Assembly (NCBI GenBank): GCA_941918925.1
Contig: OW799235.1
Span: 35,515,201 to 35,579,200, forward strand
Direction of reading: 5' to 3'
Source: Phyto melanocephala
Taxonomy: Eukaryota > Arthropoda > Insecta > Diptera > Rhinophoridae
DNA: 64,000 bases
Shown: positions 33,690-46,163 of the stretch, piece by piece
Numbering within the stretch: position 1 is the first letter of the stretch
Layout: each line of letters opens with the position of its first letter
Translations under genes and position numbers: made by a program
Notes under the pieces: model-generated
Database searches by the model: none
Seen by the model: only the letters and a program-made list of their open reading frames with translations
Told to the model about the DNA's origin: nothing

Positions 33690-34822
33690 AAAAAAACAAG
33701 TAAGACCATTATATTCGGTCGTGTCGAATGTGATACTACCCTTCACCGTGCTGTACATAGGTATAATGATCACATCGTAGCTAAACCTAGATTTTAGATT
33801 TCATGTAATACGCCATTTTCTTTTTTATTTCCGACGCCATCCTTGATTTTGAATTTTCATATAGTTATTGCATTCTACTAGTCAAGCCCTTTCATTTGAT
33901 ACCCATATTGGTGGGGTTAAAAAATTTCCGAGATATTGTTACAGACGCCATCTTGAATTTTACACTTTTTAAAAAGTTAATTATATTGTAATGGTCAATC
34001 CCTTTTATTTGATACTTAAATTGTGGGAGTTAAAAGGGACAAAGTCGTTACTACTATATTTGACTCATATATTCGCCATTCAATCTAGGACGCCATATTG
34101 GATTTTTTTCTTTTCACAGCTAACTATATTTTAATACTCAAGCTCTTTCATTTGATCACCATATTGGTTCTCTCGATTGAATAGGAACTGAAAAATATCG
34201 ATTTCCATTTTGTAAATTTTAGGAAAAACACCGAAGCAGTTGTATTCTGGTACTTATATTCCAGTTGGTTCCAAGCCAATTTGTTAGTTTTTTTTTAAAT
34301 AATTTCTGAGATTACGGCTTATAAATTTAGTAGCTTAAGCGTGGTCAGAAATTATTTTGTAGTTTAAAAAAATTTTATATATTGAAAAATATATATTTTT
34401 TCAATTGGTTTTTGCCTATAACTGTGCCAATTTGTCCAAAATCTACAAATAATAACAACCGTGTCTCTATAAATTATTCTAGGGCTAGAAAAATTAAATT
34501 TTTATGGTAAGAATAAGCGAAAAAACAGAATCTGTCGTGTTTATTTGCCAATATCTTAGAAAGTCATAAGGCGATTATGCTGACTGCCAAAACCGATCTG
34601 CTACTTTCTGATATTTTAATACTTTACACGGGCCTTGCCGATGTCGGGGGGCTTCAAAAAGTTGATTTCAACATATACATGGACAGTAGGATAAAGCTCA
34701 ATCGACTTTCCTATTAATATGCTTTCAGAAAATATATACTTAATGCGGTAGAAATTGTAGAAACCTCACACGGAAGGAAAAACCTATATATACCCTTACC
34801 TACACTCACTGTGAGGGTATAA
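33690..34822 (+). repeat. B-family repeat, full copy B1
   Basis: It starts ACAAGTAAGACCATTATATT with a head palindrome weakened to TTCGGT-CGT-GTCGAA (two G-T pairs), then ACTACCCTTCACC. The interior has GACGCCATC three times, CCTTTCATTTGATA and ACTGTGCCAATTTG. It ends ATATACCCTTACC...GTGAGGGTATAA. About 1.13 kb, no coding capacity. Used here as reference for B0, B3, B4 and B5. Confidence 0.8.
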
Positions 34823-35950
34823 AAACGCAAAATTTCCACTTAAAGCCATAGCACCAATTGTAAAAACGGCACATTAATCATTTTATTGAAAACATGCTTC
34901 GTTTCTTGACATTTAAAATTTTCTACGCCAACATGTACAATGAGATAAAATCATTAATTTCTCAACCAAAACGTTGACCTTGCTAAACATAAATAAGAAC
35001 CAAACATTTTTGTAACAAATCGTTTAAAAAAATATGATGTAATACATTTTGAACTAATAAAATTTGTTCTAAACAAAAAATCATACTAAAATATATGTAA
35101 ATATTTCGTAAACAGAAAAAAATGACAGTGTAGACGCCCATGTGTTTATTAATGTCTTCGTGATTATAATGTTTTTTCTCTAAATTATCGTTAGCAATGT
35201 TTTGTCTTATTCGCTGTTATGCCTTGTTTTAGCATAATTTTATTGGTTTTTGTTGTACATTTGTATATACATTTACATATATTTTTTGCATTTTATTGAT
35301 AATTTTTTTTGTTTGTTTTTAAAATAAAAAAAATGCTAAGCATCTCTTGTTTTTGAGAAACAATGTTTAAGCACTTTTACATACATACATATTTCCTATT
35401 GTCAATCATTGCCATTTAGCTTTGCTCTTTCAAAAAAAAAAAAAAAGAAAAAACAAAATTAAACCAAAATAGAAAATGAAAATAAGAAAAAACACACACA
35501 TTGCGAAATGAAAGTGTCAATGTCACCTGTATTGCTCATTTATCTTCATTAACCAAAATGGCAGTGAAAATAACTCACCAACACCTTCGTACAAAGAAAT
35601 TCTCATGTACACAAAATTGCACTACATCCATACATACATGCATATGGTATATATGAATTGAATGATGGTGTGATTTCTTTGTTGTTTCCTTAAACAATTT
35701 TTTGTTTTTTCTTCGATGCTTAATTTCATTCATATCATTTCTGTAATTTTGTTTGAAAAAATATGCACTTATGTAGCTGTTCTCGTCCGTCTACCTCTAC
35801 TCTTTGCAACGCTTGTGTTTAGAAAATTCATTAACGTCATGTCGGCCGGATTCCTATTTTATTTTTCGCTCTAGTATTCGGGAATGTAATCATGAATACA
35901 TTAGTTTATTAAATTTTTAAACATTTTAATGTATAAAACATACATACATA
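34823..35950. other. AT-rich spacer
   Basis: No gene or element end was recognised. It ends in short CATA repeats beside the Helitron. Confidence 0.5.
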
Positions 35951-36943
35951 TCTATGTAAATAAAAGTGAAACTCTGTGTGTGTGTGTGTGTGTGCGTTAG
36001 CTATAGACTCCGAAACTGTAAAACCGATCGGACTCAAACTTTGGCAAGTTGTTGTACACATACCAGGGAATGTTTATGGGTGAAAAAAAGTGGGCGGGGC
36101 CACGCCCATAAAAATTAGTTATCAGTTTTAGCTACTTGCACTTAACCGATTTTTCTGAAACTTTGCACGCATATCGAGCTCTCATGACTAAATAATTTCG
36201 TAATTAGAAAAGTGGGCGGGGCCACGCCCATAAAAAAGTTTTAATTTTGAGGTACTTGCACTGGATCGATTTTTCTGAACCTTTGCACACATATTGAGCT
36301 GTCATGACTTTATAATTTCGTGTTTAAAAAGGTGGGCAGGGCCACGCCCATAAAAAAAAGTTATAATTTTGAGGTACTTCCACTGGACCGATTTTTCTGA
36401 AACTTTGCACACATATTGAGCTGTCATGACTAAATAATTTCGTGATAAGAAAGGTGGGCGGGGCCACGCCTCTAAAATAGTTTTAATTTTGAGGTACTTG
36501 CACTGGACCGATTTTTCTGAAACTTTGCACACATTTTGAGCTGGCATGACTTTATAATTTCCTGATTAGAAAAGTGGGCAGGGCCACGCCCATAAAAAAA
36601 GTTATAATTTTGAGGCACTTGCACTGGACCGATTTTTCTGAAACTTTGCACACATATTGAGCTGGAATGACTTTATAATTTCGTGATTAGAAATGTGGGC
36701 AACGCCACGCCCATATAAAAATGTTATAATTTTGAGGTACTTGCACTGTACCGATTTTTCTGAAACTTTGCACACATATTGAGCTGTCATGACTTTACGA
36801 TTTCGTGATTAGAAAATTGGGTAGTGCATGGCCCATAAGACATAAGTTATAATATTTAGCTTTTTGCACTTGATATTCAATTAAAACTCAGAATGCATTT
36901 TTATTCTTTAGTTGGCGTAGCAACGCGCGCCGGGCTTTTCTAG
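35951..36943 (+). mobile_element. Helitron-like element D1 with seven 121-bp tandem units
   Basis: It starts A|TCTATGTAAATAAAAGTG, passes a (GT)n run, and ends GGCGTAGCAACGCGCGCC-GGGCTTTT-CTAG|T: TC start, GC-rich stem and CTAG end between A and T, as in Helitrons. The interior holds seven tandem units of about 121 bp, with GTGGGCGGGGCCACGCCC-type boxes at about 36090, 36212, 36333, 36454, 36574, 36695 and 36816. Each unit also has CCGATTTTTCTGAAACTTTG and ACACATATTGAGCTG. No Rep/helicase gene. Tandem arrays inside short Helitrons are known from fly DINE-1 elements. Open frames crossing it are repeat artefacts. Confidence 0.82.
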
Positions 36944-37230
36944 TGTATGTATATTTAATAATTTTGTAGACAACTACATACATGTGTTATTATTTTATGA
37001 TTTTTAAAATAGTGAAGAAATATAATATCAAGAAGTGATAATTTAAACAAAAAAAGAAATAATAAAACAAGATATGCATCAAAAAGGTATTAAACAACAA
37101 GTTAATATTTAAAAGCCTTCAAAATTAAAAATTTACTGAAATATCACAACCTTTTAAGCGATGTCTGTCTAATAAATCGATAAGTCATTTTGTATTTTTT
37201 TTAAGATTAAGTAAGCAATTAAAAAAATTT

Positions 37231-37971
37231 ATGTGTTTTTGTTGTTGTCCTGGCATTATATTAAATCTCAACAGCACTTCATCATCTGCTAACACTTGTA
37301 TTGCCAACTCAACTACAAGTCCTTTGCCGTCTAATCTCAATTCGCCAAACTTTACAAACATTATTGCAGACTCAAACGACCCAGTGTCGTCAGGACGTTT
37401 ATTGATGGGTGGTGTACTATCATTATTCTCTTCTGCAACTAACAACAACATTAGTCCTGCAAACAAAAACAATAATTCTTCAGTGGCAACTACTCTAACA
37501 ACAAGTGATGTGTCATCATCTTCAAATGTATCACAGATACCACAACCACCATCGTCCCAACAAAAACAACAGCAATGTCAGTATCAAACTGCGCACATTT
37601 CAAAAAATAAGCAACAACAATATCATCGTCGTCATCAATCTTTAACGAGTTATATGCTGTTTAACGGATTTCACATGTACGCACTTTCCCATAAGTATAT
37701 GTTTGTTTCTAAATATTCCTCTTTCTCAGCTTCATTTTCTTCTTCAATTTCACCCTTTACTGGCTTTGCTGTTACTTTTGTTTCTTGTTTTTTTTTGTTT
37801 TTAAACATTTTCCTTATTATATTGTTTATCGTGTTTGACAGTTGGCAAGCGATAAGTAATTTAGATTTGTTAAAATATATTCTATATGCAAAGATACATA
37901 CATCCATCCATATTTACGGGCATATGTATGTATATACACATGTATGTATGTATGTATGGTGCTTTTTTTGA
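37231..37971 (+). CDS. Candidate host coding exon, Ser/Asn/Gln-rich
   Basis: The frame from ATG at 37231 is 246 codons. Residues 12-115 are rich in Ser, Thr and Asn, with SSQQKQQQCQYQ and KQQQYHRRHQ (about 108-140), typical of fly regulatory proteins. The frame stays open upstream to a good acceptor, TTTTGTATTTTTTTTAAG (AG at 37204-37205). Real coding character fades after about 37680; the hydrophobic stretch near residues 175-200 may be chance. Possible donors are ATAA|GTATAT (about 37695) or one further down. I do not recognise the protein. It could instead be an untranslated CA-rich exon. Confidence 0.4.
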   Translation: MCFCCCPGIILNLNSTSSSANTCIANSTTSPLPSNLNSPNFTNIIADSNDPVSSGRLLMGGVLSLFSSATNNNISPANKNNNSSVATTLTTSDVSSSSNVSQIPQPPSSQQKQQQCQYQTAHISKNKQQQYHRRHQSLTSYMLFNGFHMYALSHKYMFVSKYSSFSASFSSSISPFTGFAVTFVSCFFLFLNIFLIILFIVFDSWQAISNLDLLKYILYAKIHTSIHIYGHMYVYTHVCMYVWCFF

Positions 37972-38114
37972 TTTGCTATTTTTTAATTCTATATATATTT
38001 CTTTTATGCGTTTTTATTCCGCTCACTAACATTGGTAAGTGTACTTACATTTTAACAAGTTCTACATGCATTTTAAAGCATGCCGTCCGTCTAAGAATTA
38101 CTTTTTATTTCAAA

Positions 38115-38667
38115 CTAGAAAAGCCCGGCGCGCGCTGCTACGCCCCTTAATGAATAAAAATCCATTCTAAATTAAAATTGAATATCAAGTGCAAAAAGCT
38201 AAAAATTATAACTTTTTTTATGGGCGTGGCACTGCCCACTTTTCTAATCACGAAATTGTAACAGCTCAATATGTGACAGCTCAATATGTGTGCAAAGTTT
38301 CAGAAAAATTGGTCCAGTGCAAGTACCTCAAAATTATAACTTTTTTTATGGGCGTGGCCCTGCCCACTTTTCTAATCACGAAATTATGTAGCCATGACAG
38401 CTCAATATGTGTGCAAAGTTTTAGAAAAATCGGTCCAGTGCAAGTACCTCAAAATTATAAATTTTTTATGTGCGTGGCCCCGCCCACTTTTTTAATCACG
38501 AAGTTATACAGTCATGAGAGTTCAATATGTGTGCAATGTTTTAGAAAAATTGGTCAAGTACAAGTAGCTAAAAATGACAACTAATTTTTATGGTCGTGGC
38601 CCCGCCCACTTTTTACCACCCATACACACCCCCCGGAATGTGTACAACAACTTGCCAAAGTTTGAGT
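38115..38667 (-). mobile_element. Helitron-like element D2, truncated
   Basis: The CTAG end is at 38115-38118 followed by AAAAGCCCGGCGCGCG in reverse orientation. Four tandem units follow, with the GGGCGTGGC...GCCCAC boxes at about 38221, 38348, 38469 and 38590. The copy breaks off inside the start-proximal sequence (TTGCCAAAGTTTGAGTCTTA), before the GT run. It is inverted relative to D1. Confidence 0.75.
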
Positions 38668-40753
38668 CTTATAAGCAAAGTATTGATATTTATTAACATA
38701 ACTTTCTGGACAATAGGAAGCACCATATAAAATTTGTTTGTAATCGTTTAAAGATTTTTCATAGTCTCCATTTAAAAGATCTTTTAGATTTTGACTCTAA
38801 TAACTGATTTTTAAATAATGCTTACTGAACTTTGCTGCAGGCGGTTCATTGTAGTACCCTATTACAAAAAACATTTTTACGTTTACAAAACCGTTAAAAA
38901 TATATTTTAAAGTTTTGACTAACAAGTGTCTGCAATTGCCATTGCAATAAAAATTTAGCACTTGATTTAATATACATATGTTTATACCGGTCTCAATATG
39001 TTTTAATGTTAATACTTAATACTTAAATAGGATATATTTTAATTGTGGCAACGCTTTGTTTTATTCTTGTATCCAATATGGCAATTGTATTAATTAGTGT
39101 TGCCGGTGTAGTAATACCCTGTCAAATTAAATACCATTTAATAGAATTTTATCGTCCAAATGAATTTTGAAATTTTTCCACAATAAAATGTTTTTCTAAT
39201 GACGTACATGTAATCATTACATAAACAATAAATATCATTTTTAAGTATAGCTAAATACTTATTTATACTCTTATGTTAAAGATTAAAAAAATAAACTGTT
39301 TTCTTAACATTAGACAAAAATAGAATATAAAATATATTTAAGCAGTTTCCAAATATTATTTGTTGTTCATTGAAATTAATTAAAATTGTTTGTTTTCCAA
39401 ATGTTTATGACTTTTTTTTATGACAGGCTAACACTCAAATAGCAGAGATCAAACGCACATAATATGACTGACATCAATTTCAATAAATGTTTTATATGTA
39501 CAGTATTAAACATTTTTTTATGAAAAATAAAACTATAAAATAAGTATGTAATGAATTCAATGTACTCAACATAAAAGCCAAAAATCTTATAAACTACAAA
39601 TGATTTGACTTGCAGCAAAAAAAAAATCATGATCATGTAGAATATTAAGAATATATAGTTTAGTTTTGTTTAGCAATAAATATATTTTTTTTATAAAGAA
39701 AATTATAAATACCCTTATTCTGAATTTTGATATAAATTTAAATCTTAAATTTAAAAAAATTTAATAAAATTAATTTAAAAAAAAATTTATTTGATAATTG
39801 ACACGTAATAAAGTTCAGAGTTGCGGCGTAAGTACGCTTAAATTTTAACTGTTTTTTTTTTTCTTTTTATTTAAAAAATAATTTTAAATAAGGCGTTTTA
39901 AAATTTCCAAATTTTCTATTAAATAATTAAATTAATGATGATTTATCAGAAAATATTTTTCTTTTCTCAAAGAATTGTTTAAAATTGTTTTTAAATTGTG
40001 CAGAGGTTGTAATTTTCAAACAATTTACTTCAATGTAATCTAGTTTTTATTAAACAACTGAATTCTGAACAAAAGTACATACATACATATTTTTACTCAA
40101 CTAAGAAATAATTGGTAAGTGTACTTTACCACTAACAATTGGTTGTACCTATTAAATTAATTTATTTTGTGTTTTTGGATTTCTTCATAAACTCTGTTTT
40201 TTTACAATTAAACTAGCAAACCTACAACATGTCTGTCTACTTTTGCTTTAACAATATCTTAAATTGTTCATTATTTGATATACCTTGTTGTTGCTGTTTT
40301 TTTTTTTATTCAATTCAACACTAACTTTGAGTGTCTGTCGTAACAAACAATTCAAATGTGTAACAGCGTGTGAAATTTAGTTTTTGCCACAGTTTTATAA
40401 CACTTTTCTATGAAATAATAATAAAAACAACACTAAATAATCTATACTATTAGTTAGTTGGTAACTAAAAAAATAACACTACGATAGAGCAAAGGGAAAT
40501 TCAATACTATTATTGCCAACACTGTGTTTTTAGTTTGTAGTGGTAAGTAATAAGGCAATAATTGTAACAAAAATAACAACAAACTTAATAGTACATGCAA
40601 TAAGTGCAGAAAGATGTACTACGTATGTGTTTACGTTTTAGTAATGCAGTCATGCCAGTTACTAAAGTGTGTTAAAAGAGATGCGGTTGAGGTAAATTTA
40701 AGGTACTTAGTTTAGTGAAGTGTTGCCACTAAAAAAAATCAATAATGAAGTTA
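38668..40753. other. AT-rich spacer
   Basis: No gene or mobile element end was recognised. Frames here have AT-rich random composition. Confidence 0.5.
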
Positions 40754-40990
40754 TCTATATATATAAAAGTGAAACTCTGTGTGTGTGTGTGTTAGCTATA
40801 GACTCCGAAACTGTAAAACCGATCGGACTCAAACTTTTGCAAGTTGTTGTACACATTCGAGGGAGTGTTTATGTGTGCCAAAAAGTGGGCGGGGTTACGC
40901 CCATAAAAAATCAGTTATCATTTTTAGCTACTTGCACTTGACCGATTTTTCTGAAACTTTGCACACATATTGAGCTGTAATGACTAAATA
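40754..40990 (+). mobile_element. Helitron-like element D3, 5' fragment
   Basis: It begins A|TCTATATATATAAAAGTG, continues through GTGAAACTCTGTGTGTG and one tandem unit (GTGGGCGGGGTTACGCCC), and stops at GAGCTGTAATGACTAAATAA. The 3' end is missing. Its start confirms the D1 start. Confidence 0.75.
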
Positions 40991-42711
40991 ATATTGAATA
41001 AAGATAACCTAAAAATTAAACATTAATAACTAGGTCGGTATTTATTATTTTCTTTTAATAAAAAAAAAATTTTTTAAATAAAATATTTTTTAAAATCAAT
41101 ATTTTTTAATTTTTTTTTTCTTTTTAAAAACATTTTTTATTTTTTGAGCTCGCGGTCCGTCAATACATTAAAATATTTCATTTAAATTATGCCAATATTT
41201 CGATATTCTTTGGGCTTTTTTATCAAATAAAAACTGAAACAAACTAAAAGCGAACTTGTTAGTTTTTTAAATTACTACATAAAAACATTTACAGTACATT
41301 GAAAAGGTGACTGAAAAAACATAAAACAATTTTGACAAAAGTACCCATTACAAATATTTATTGCAAAATTTTTGAAACGGCACAACATAAATACTGTATG
41401 TCTGTTATGTATGTTTGGCTAGTATTAAAATCTTTATCAAAAAATATGTCCTAAAATATAAGCTAGTCAAGCCTAATTTAATTCATGTAAATAAAAATCA
41501 ATTTTATTACATTTATCCCTACGTTTCGTCAATTTTTGTTGACTTTTTTAAGAGAATCAATTTTAAAAAAACTTTATTTAACAAAAAGTTTCCATTACAA
41601 TACTGTATGTCATTTCAGATCAACTATGTTTATGCACTTTTTAAAATTTTAAAAATCCCTAAATCAGATAATCCAATAGATTTGACCTTCAATAGTAACC
41701 AACCATCCGAAGTTTATTATGTCAAATCTGCCATTAGCATAACTTATAAATTATTTGGAAGTTATATGAATTTGTCTATATTCTATGTTTTTTTTAAGGC
41801 TAACCTTTGCAAAAAAAAAAACACGAAATAATAAATAGTAAAAATCTTTGTTTTCGACATGCTAATAATAAAGTCACTGTTTTTAATTAAAATTAAAAAA
41901 AACCTTAAGATCTCGTTATTTAAAAAAAAAAACTAAAAACTGTAATAACATAATGAATACTTGTTTTTGTATAAAAATTTTTATAGCAAATAATAATGTA
42001 TAATTGTTTAGTAAAAAATTAGCATAAATATTTGCTAATTTTTCTAAATTGTTTGAATAATACTGGTGATTATATTTTTATATTTTGAAAACACATTGTA
42101 GCTACGAGTAGTGTAAAGAATTGGTGGTTTTCTGTAATAAGTTGATTATTTTCAGTTTTTGCTAGTTTTAATGTTACGCACCGTAATAAGTTTAACCAAA
42201 GATGAGCTTAACTTGGTAGTACTTTTTTAAAGAGATCAACACTGCTAATGCAGTCACAATAACAATTAACCATTAAAACAAATCAACCAATTTTTGTAGC
42301 TAGAGACTACTTAATTTAATTTAAAATTTTTTTTTTTTTATAAAAATTTTCTTATTGTTTTTCGTCGACTGTAGGCATTTCCTTTATGTTTTATTGTTAT
42401 TGTCTTGATAGGTTGATTTTTTTCTATTTTTTTACATTTTATGAAATTTTTTGTAATATTTTTCGTACTGTTATTATTTATAGTGTTGCCTAACCACTAA
42501 CTCCTACTGCCTACTAATACTACTAAATGCAACCTTGTAAATAACTAGCGTTTGGATATTGTTTACCATTTATTCTACCATCTACGTAAAGAGTACAACA
42601 ACATTTAAACGTTAACAATGTTTATAATTATTCCCTTTGTTTTTCTAAATTTTTTATTGCAACAGTCTTTAGTTATATGATGCGATGTGAATATTGCATT
42701 TTTTTTATTTC
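40991..42711. other. AT-rich spacer with a long frame lacking ATG
   Basis: A 138-codon frame at 41415-41831 (+) is open without an ATG at its start. It is Lys, Ile, Phe and Tyr-rich, as AT-rich DNA gives by chance, but the length is unusual for such sequence. No motif was recognised. The rest is featureless. Confidence 0.4.
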
Positions 42712-42769
42712 CTTCAACTGTGGTGCCAATGGAATATAGCTTTGCCATTCCGGTTGTAAATATTCAATA

Positions 42770-43344
42770 CTAGCCAAACCCGGCGCGCGTTGCTACGCCC
42801 CTTAATGAATCAAAATGCATTCTGAATTTTAATTGAATATAAAGTGCAAAAACCTAAGAATTATAATTTTTTCATGGGCGTGGCCCTGTCCACTTTTCTA
42901 ATCACGAAATTGTAAAGTAATAACAGCTCAATATGTGTGCAAAGAAAAATCGGTCCAGTGCAAGTACCTAAAAATTATAATTTTTTTATGGGCGTGGCCC
43001 TGCCCACTTTTCTAATCACGAAATTGTAAAGTAATAACAGCTCAATATGTGTGCAAAGTTTCAGAAAAATCGGTCCAGTGCAAGTACCTCAAAATGATAC
43101 CTTTTTTATGGGCGTGGCACTGCCCACTTTTCTTATCACGAAATTATTTAGTCATGACTGCTCGATATGTGTGCGAAGTTTCAGAAAAATCGGTCAAGTG
43201 CAAGTAGCTAAAACTGATAACTAATTTTGTATGGGCGTGGCCCCGCCAACTTTTTGCCACCCATAAACACTCCGGGAATGTGTATAACAACTTGCCAAAG
43301 TTTGAGTTTTACTGTTTCGGAGTCTATAGCTAACACACACACAC
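42770..43344 (-). mobile_element. Helitron-like element D4
   Basis: The CTAG end (42770-42773) is followed by CCAAACCCGGCGCGCGTTGC. Four tandem units carry GGGCGTGGC boxes at about 42875, 42989, 43110 and 43231. The other end stops in the CA-repeat (TAGCTAACACACACACAC) and lacks the TCTATA... start, so it is slightly truncated or arose by an alternative start. It lies inside B5. Confidence 0.75.
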
Positions 43345-43977
43345 TAGAACGTTTGCAAGTTTTTTTGACGTTTGTTATACTTTAAGGGTTCATCGTAGAA
43401 AGTTTGGGTAAATCGGCAAAGAAAACCGATTTTTTTTTTTAGCTTCAAGGTAAACGAGTGACTCAATATAAATCCACAGAACATTTAAAAAAATTTAAAA
43501 TCCATGCTGAGCGCTATTTCAAAATGGCGTACAACAAAATTGTATATCGGTCAAATTAAGCAATTTAAAATTTGCCCACTTCAACTCTCACAATATTATT
43601 AGAATATAATAACTTTGAATTTTTCTTCTCAAATCCCCAGTAGAATACAGTAAAAACTGTAAAATGCAAATTTCAAGATGACAACCGAAACAAACTGTCG
43701 GATAATATTTTTTTCTTAATCCCATCCCATATGGGTATCAAATGAATGGGCTTGACTAGTAGAATGCAGCTTACTAAAAATTAAAAACATCAAACAAAAT
43801 AAATTATATATTGTTTTTTTATCGACATAAATATGGGTACAAAAAAGTTACAGTTAATTATAAACAAATTAAAAATCTAAGATGGACGTCCGAAACGAAA
43901 TGTCGTATAACATTGAATCTAAAATCTAGCTCAGTATTGGACTTTTAACATACCTACATACAGATGTATGTATATAA

Positions 43978-44520
43978 AAGGTGTCTCAGTAAGAATGTAC
44001 TCCTTAATTTTATTATAATTTTTTTAGTGCAAGTGGCAACTCTGAAATTTGGCAGCTATCACATAAACATCACATGAACAAATTATCTCAATAAATTCTG
44101 GTGACAAATTACGACAATTGAACGTAATCGAAATTTGAAAATTCTTATTAGAATCTCTTTACCTAAAGCACAGCGCACTCGATCGTTCGAGTAAAATTTC
44201 GATCGATATCGAATGCCGTAATTCGGCCCCTGATGTCCACTAGCTGCCAAGATCATGCGATTTTACATCGTTCACTTCTTGTTTTGTTTTGTGAAATCTA
44301 GCGCTTATACGAATATACCAACAATTGCTGAGCTCAAGTCCAAGATTTAACGCGATATTGGTAAGATAAAGCCACATCTCTGTGAAAAAGTAATGGAAAA
44401 TTGCATGAACAGTAATGGTCTATAATCAGATCCGTGGTGGTCATTATACAGACATTTCATTCCATACTTAATCGTTACATGTCTTCCTTACAATCCAGTA
44501 AGTAAAAATCACAACTATCT
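43978..44520 (+). pseudogene. Mariner-group (DD41D-like) transposase remnant
   Basis: The plus strand reads PTIAELKSKI, RDIGKIKPHLCEKVMENCMN and, after a stop, RGGHYTDISFH near 44320-44465. This matches the C-terminal end of rosa-like transposases (ELK...I..I...LC..V..N). The catalytic core is unrecognisable. It lies inside B5. Confidence 0.6.
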
Positions 44521-44631
44521 TAAAAATACGTGTTTTAATTTCAAAATGAAAACTTGCATTCATATTGTGACACATTGTTGATGATGGGGAAGGGTATATA
44601 AGATTCAATACGACCGAATAAAGCACCCCAG

Positions 44632-46163
44632 TTTTTTATAATTTTTTAAAGCAAAATAAATATTTTTTTTTATAATTATTAGTATGTAAAAGAAATCTGT
44701 CGTTTTTATTTTTTCCCTAAGTTTTTTAAATCGTACATACATATATGTCTAGTGTAGTTTTTAATAACAAATTACTTTCAAGATTACATATTACATACAT
44801 ACATACAAACATATGTACGTACATTTGTACATCTGTATATGTAAATATTGTTGTGGAGGGCGTTTCTGTGAGTATGTCATCTCCATTGTATTATTGCTTA
44901 TAATTTGGTAAATGTAAATTGTTATAATTTATTATGCCCGTTTAAAATGGGTCACTGTAATACAACCACTACAAAAAAAAATAAATAAAATAAAAATAAA
45001 GGAATTATCAAAATTACCATGTATTTAACACGTTTTCTTTTAAAATGAAATAGAAATCTGTGTGTGCTTTTATTTTATTGTTGTTAAACCAAATTATGTG
45101 GTTTCAGTATTTTGCTTAGTTTTAATTTTCATTTTGTATTTCGTAGTAAGGAAAACTTATGACCTCAATTTCTTTTAAAGAATTTGCATAAACCATAATT
45201 ATAGGAAAATGCAAACAAAACTGGTGAAAAGTTCAGTCAATTTCACTGTTTATTTTAAAAATAAAAAACGAAGAAAATTACTGTTTACTTAACTAACACA
45301 CTGTATTTAGCGGTCATGTTTAGGTTTAAGTTAAGAGAGGTTTTATTATTATTATTATTTTTTTTTTTGTTAAATTTATGTTGCAGTAAAAATATTTTTT
45401 TTAACACAAGATAAGTCATAGGTTTATAGATAATTTCTCTGTAGGTCAAAAGTATTAAATAACATTATTGTGTTGAAATAAATTATCCGTTAATCACCTA
45501 GTTTTGTGATGTCAATCATAAGTTTTACTTTTCTTTTTTCCAAAAAAAATTTATATTTATTATATTAACCTTTATTAACAACATTAATTGAATAAAGTCA
45601 TACCTTGTCAAGAAATTTTCGATTAATTAAAAATTTTTCCCCCTTTTTATTGCTAAAAGCCATTAACCCTTTTCGCAACCTTTTTTGTAAAGCTACACTT
45701 GGTTAAGAACTTAATTTATTAAATTTAGCAAAAAAAAAAAAAATAAGAGTAATAATACAAGTACTTAAATGCTTATTTAATAAAGAAAAATAGTAAATTA
45801 AAAATAATTGGGTTTCAACCCAGTTGGTTTTTTTGAGGGAAATTGAACGCTAAAACCGAAAAGTTAGAAGAAAAGTTAAATAAACAAACCTAAAGTTGTA
45901 GAAAGGTAAGACATTCTACATTTAAAAAAGTATGTATTTTTCTTTGACTTGTAATTAATTATGTTACAAAAATCGAAAGAAACCTTAAAATAGAGAAGAT
46001 GGTTTCATTTCATGTATTTTGATTAAAGTTCATAGAAATTAAAGAAAATTTCTTGAAATACAATTAAAAATCTGCTGGTCTTTAACGACTAAAGTACTCC
46101 ATATGCCTTAAAAGTACATACATACATACATACATGCATAATATGTATATGTATTCATACATA
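44632..46163. other. AT-rich spacer
   Basis: CATA-type microsatellites at about 44790-44825 and 46117-46140. No gene recognised. Confidence 0.5.

Larger units (their letters stand above)
42712..44631 (-). repeat. B-family repeat B5, split by two insertions
   Basis: The head is at the right: CGACCGAATA near 44610 with TATATAAGATTCAATACG, and AAGGGTATA. The tail is at the left: GCTTTGCCATTCCGGTTGTA near 42738. Between them are CAAATGAATGGGCTTGAC and AAAATGGCGTAC, both found in B4. A Helitron (42770-43344) interrupts the tail and a mariner-group remnant (43978-44520) the interior. Reading the head on the minus strand gives TTCGGT-CGT-ATTGAA, where one base pair has become T-A. Confidence 0.65.

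Noticed and set aside
36302..36790. Two open frames in the D1 array with a repeated peptide
   Set aside because: They arise from the 121-bp tandem units, whose length is not a multiple of three, and have no independent coding support.
35951..36900. CRISPR-like array
   Set aside because: The units are direct tandem repeats without unique spacers, inside a transposon of a fly genome.
38189..38584. 131-codon plus-strand frame with repeated peptide
   Set aside because: It is the D2 tandem array read through; same reason as for D1.
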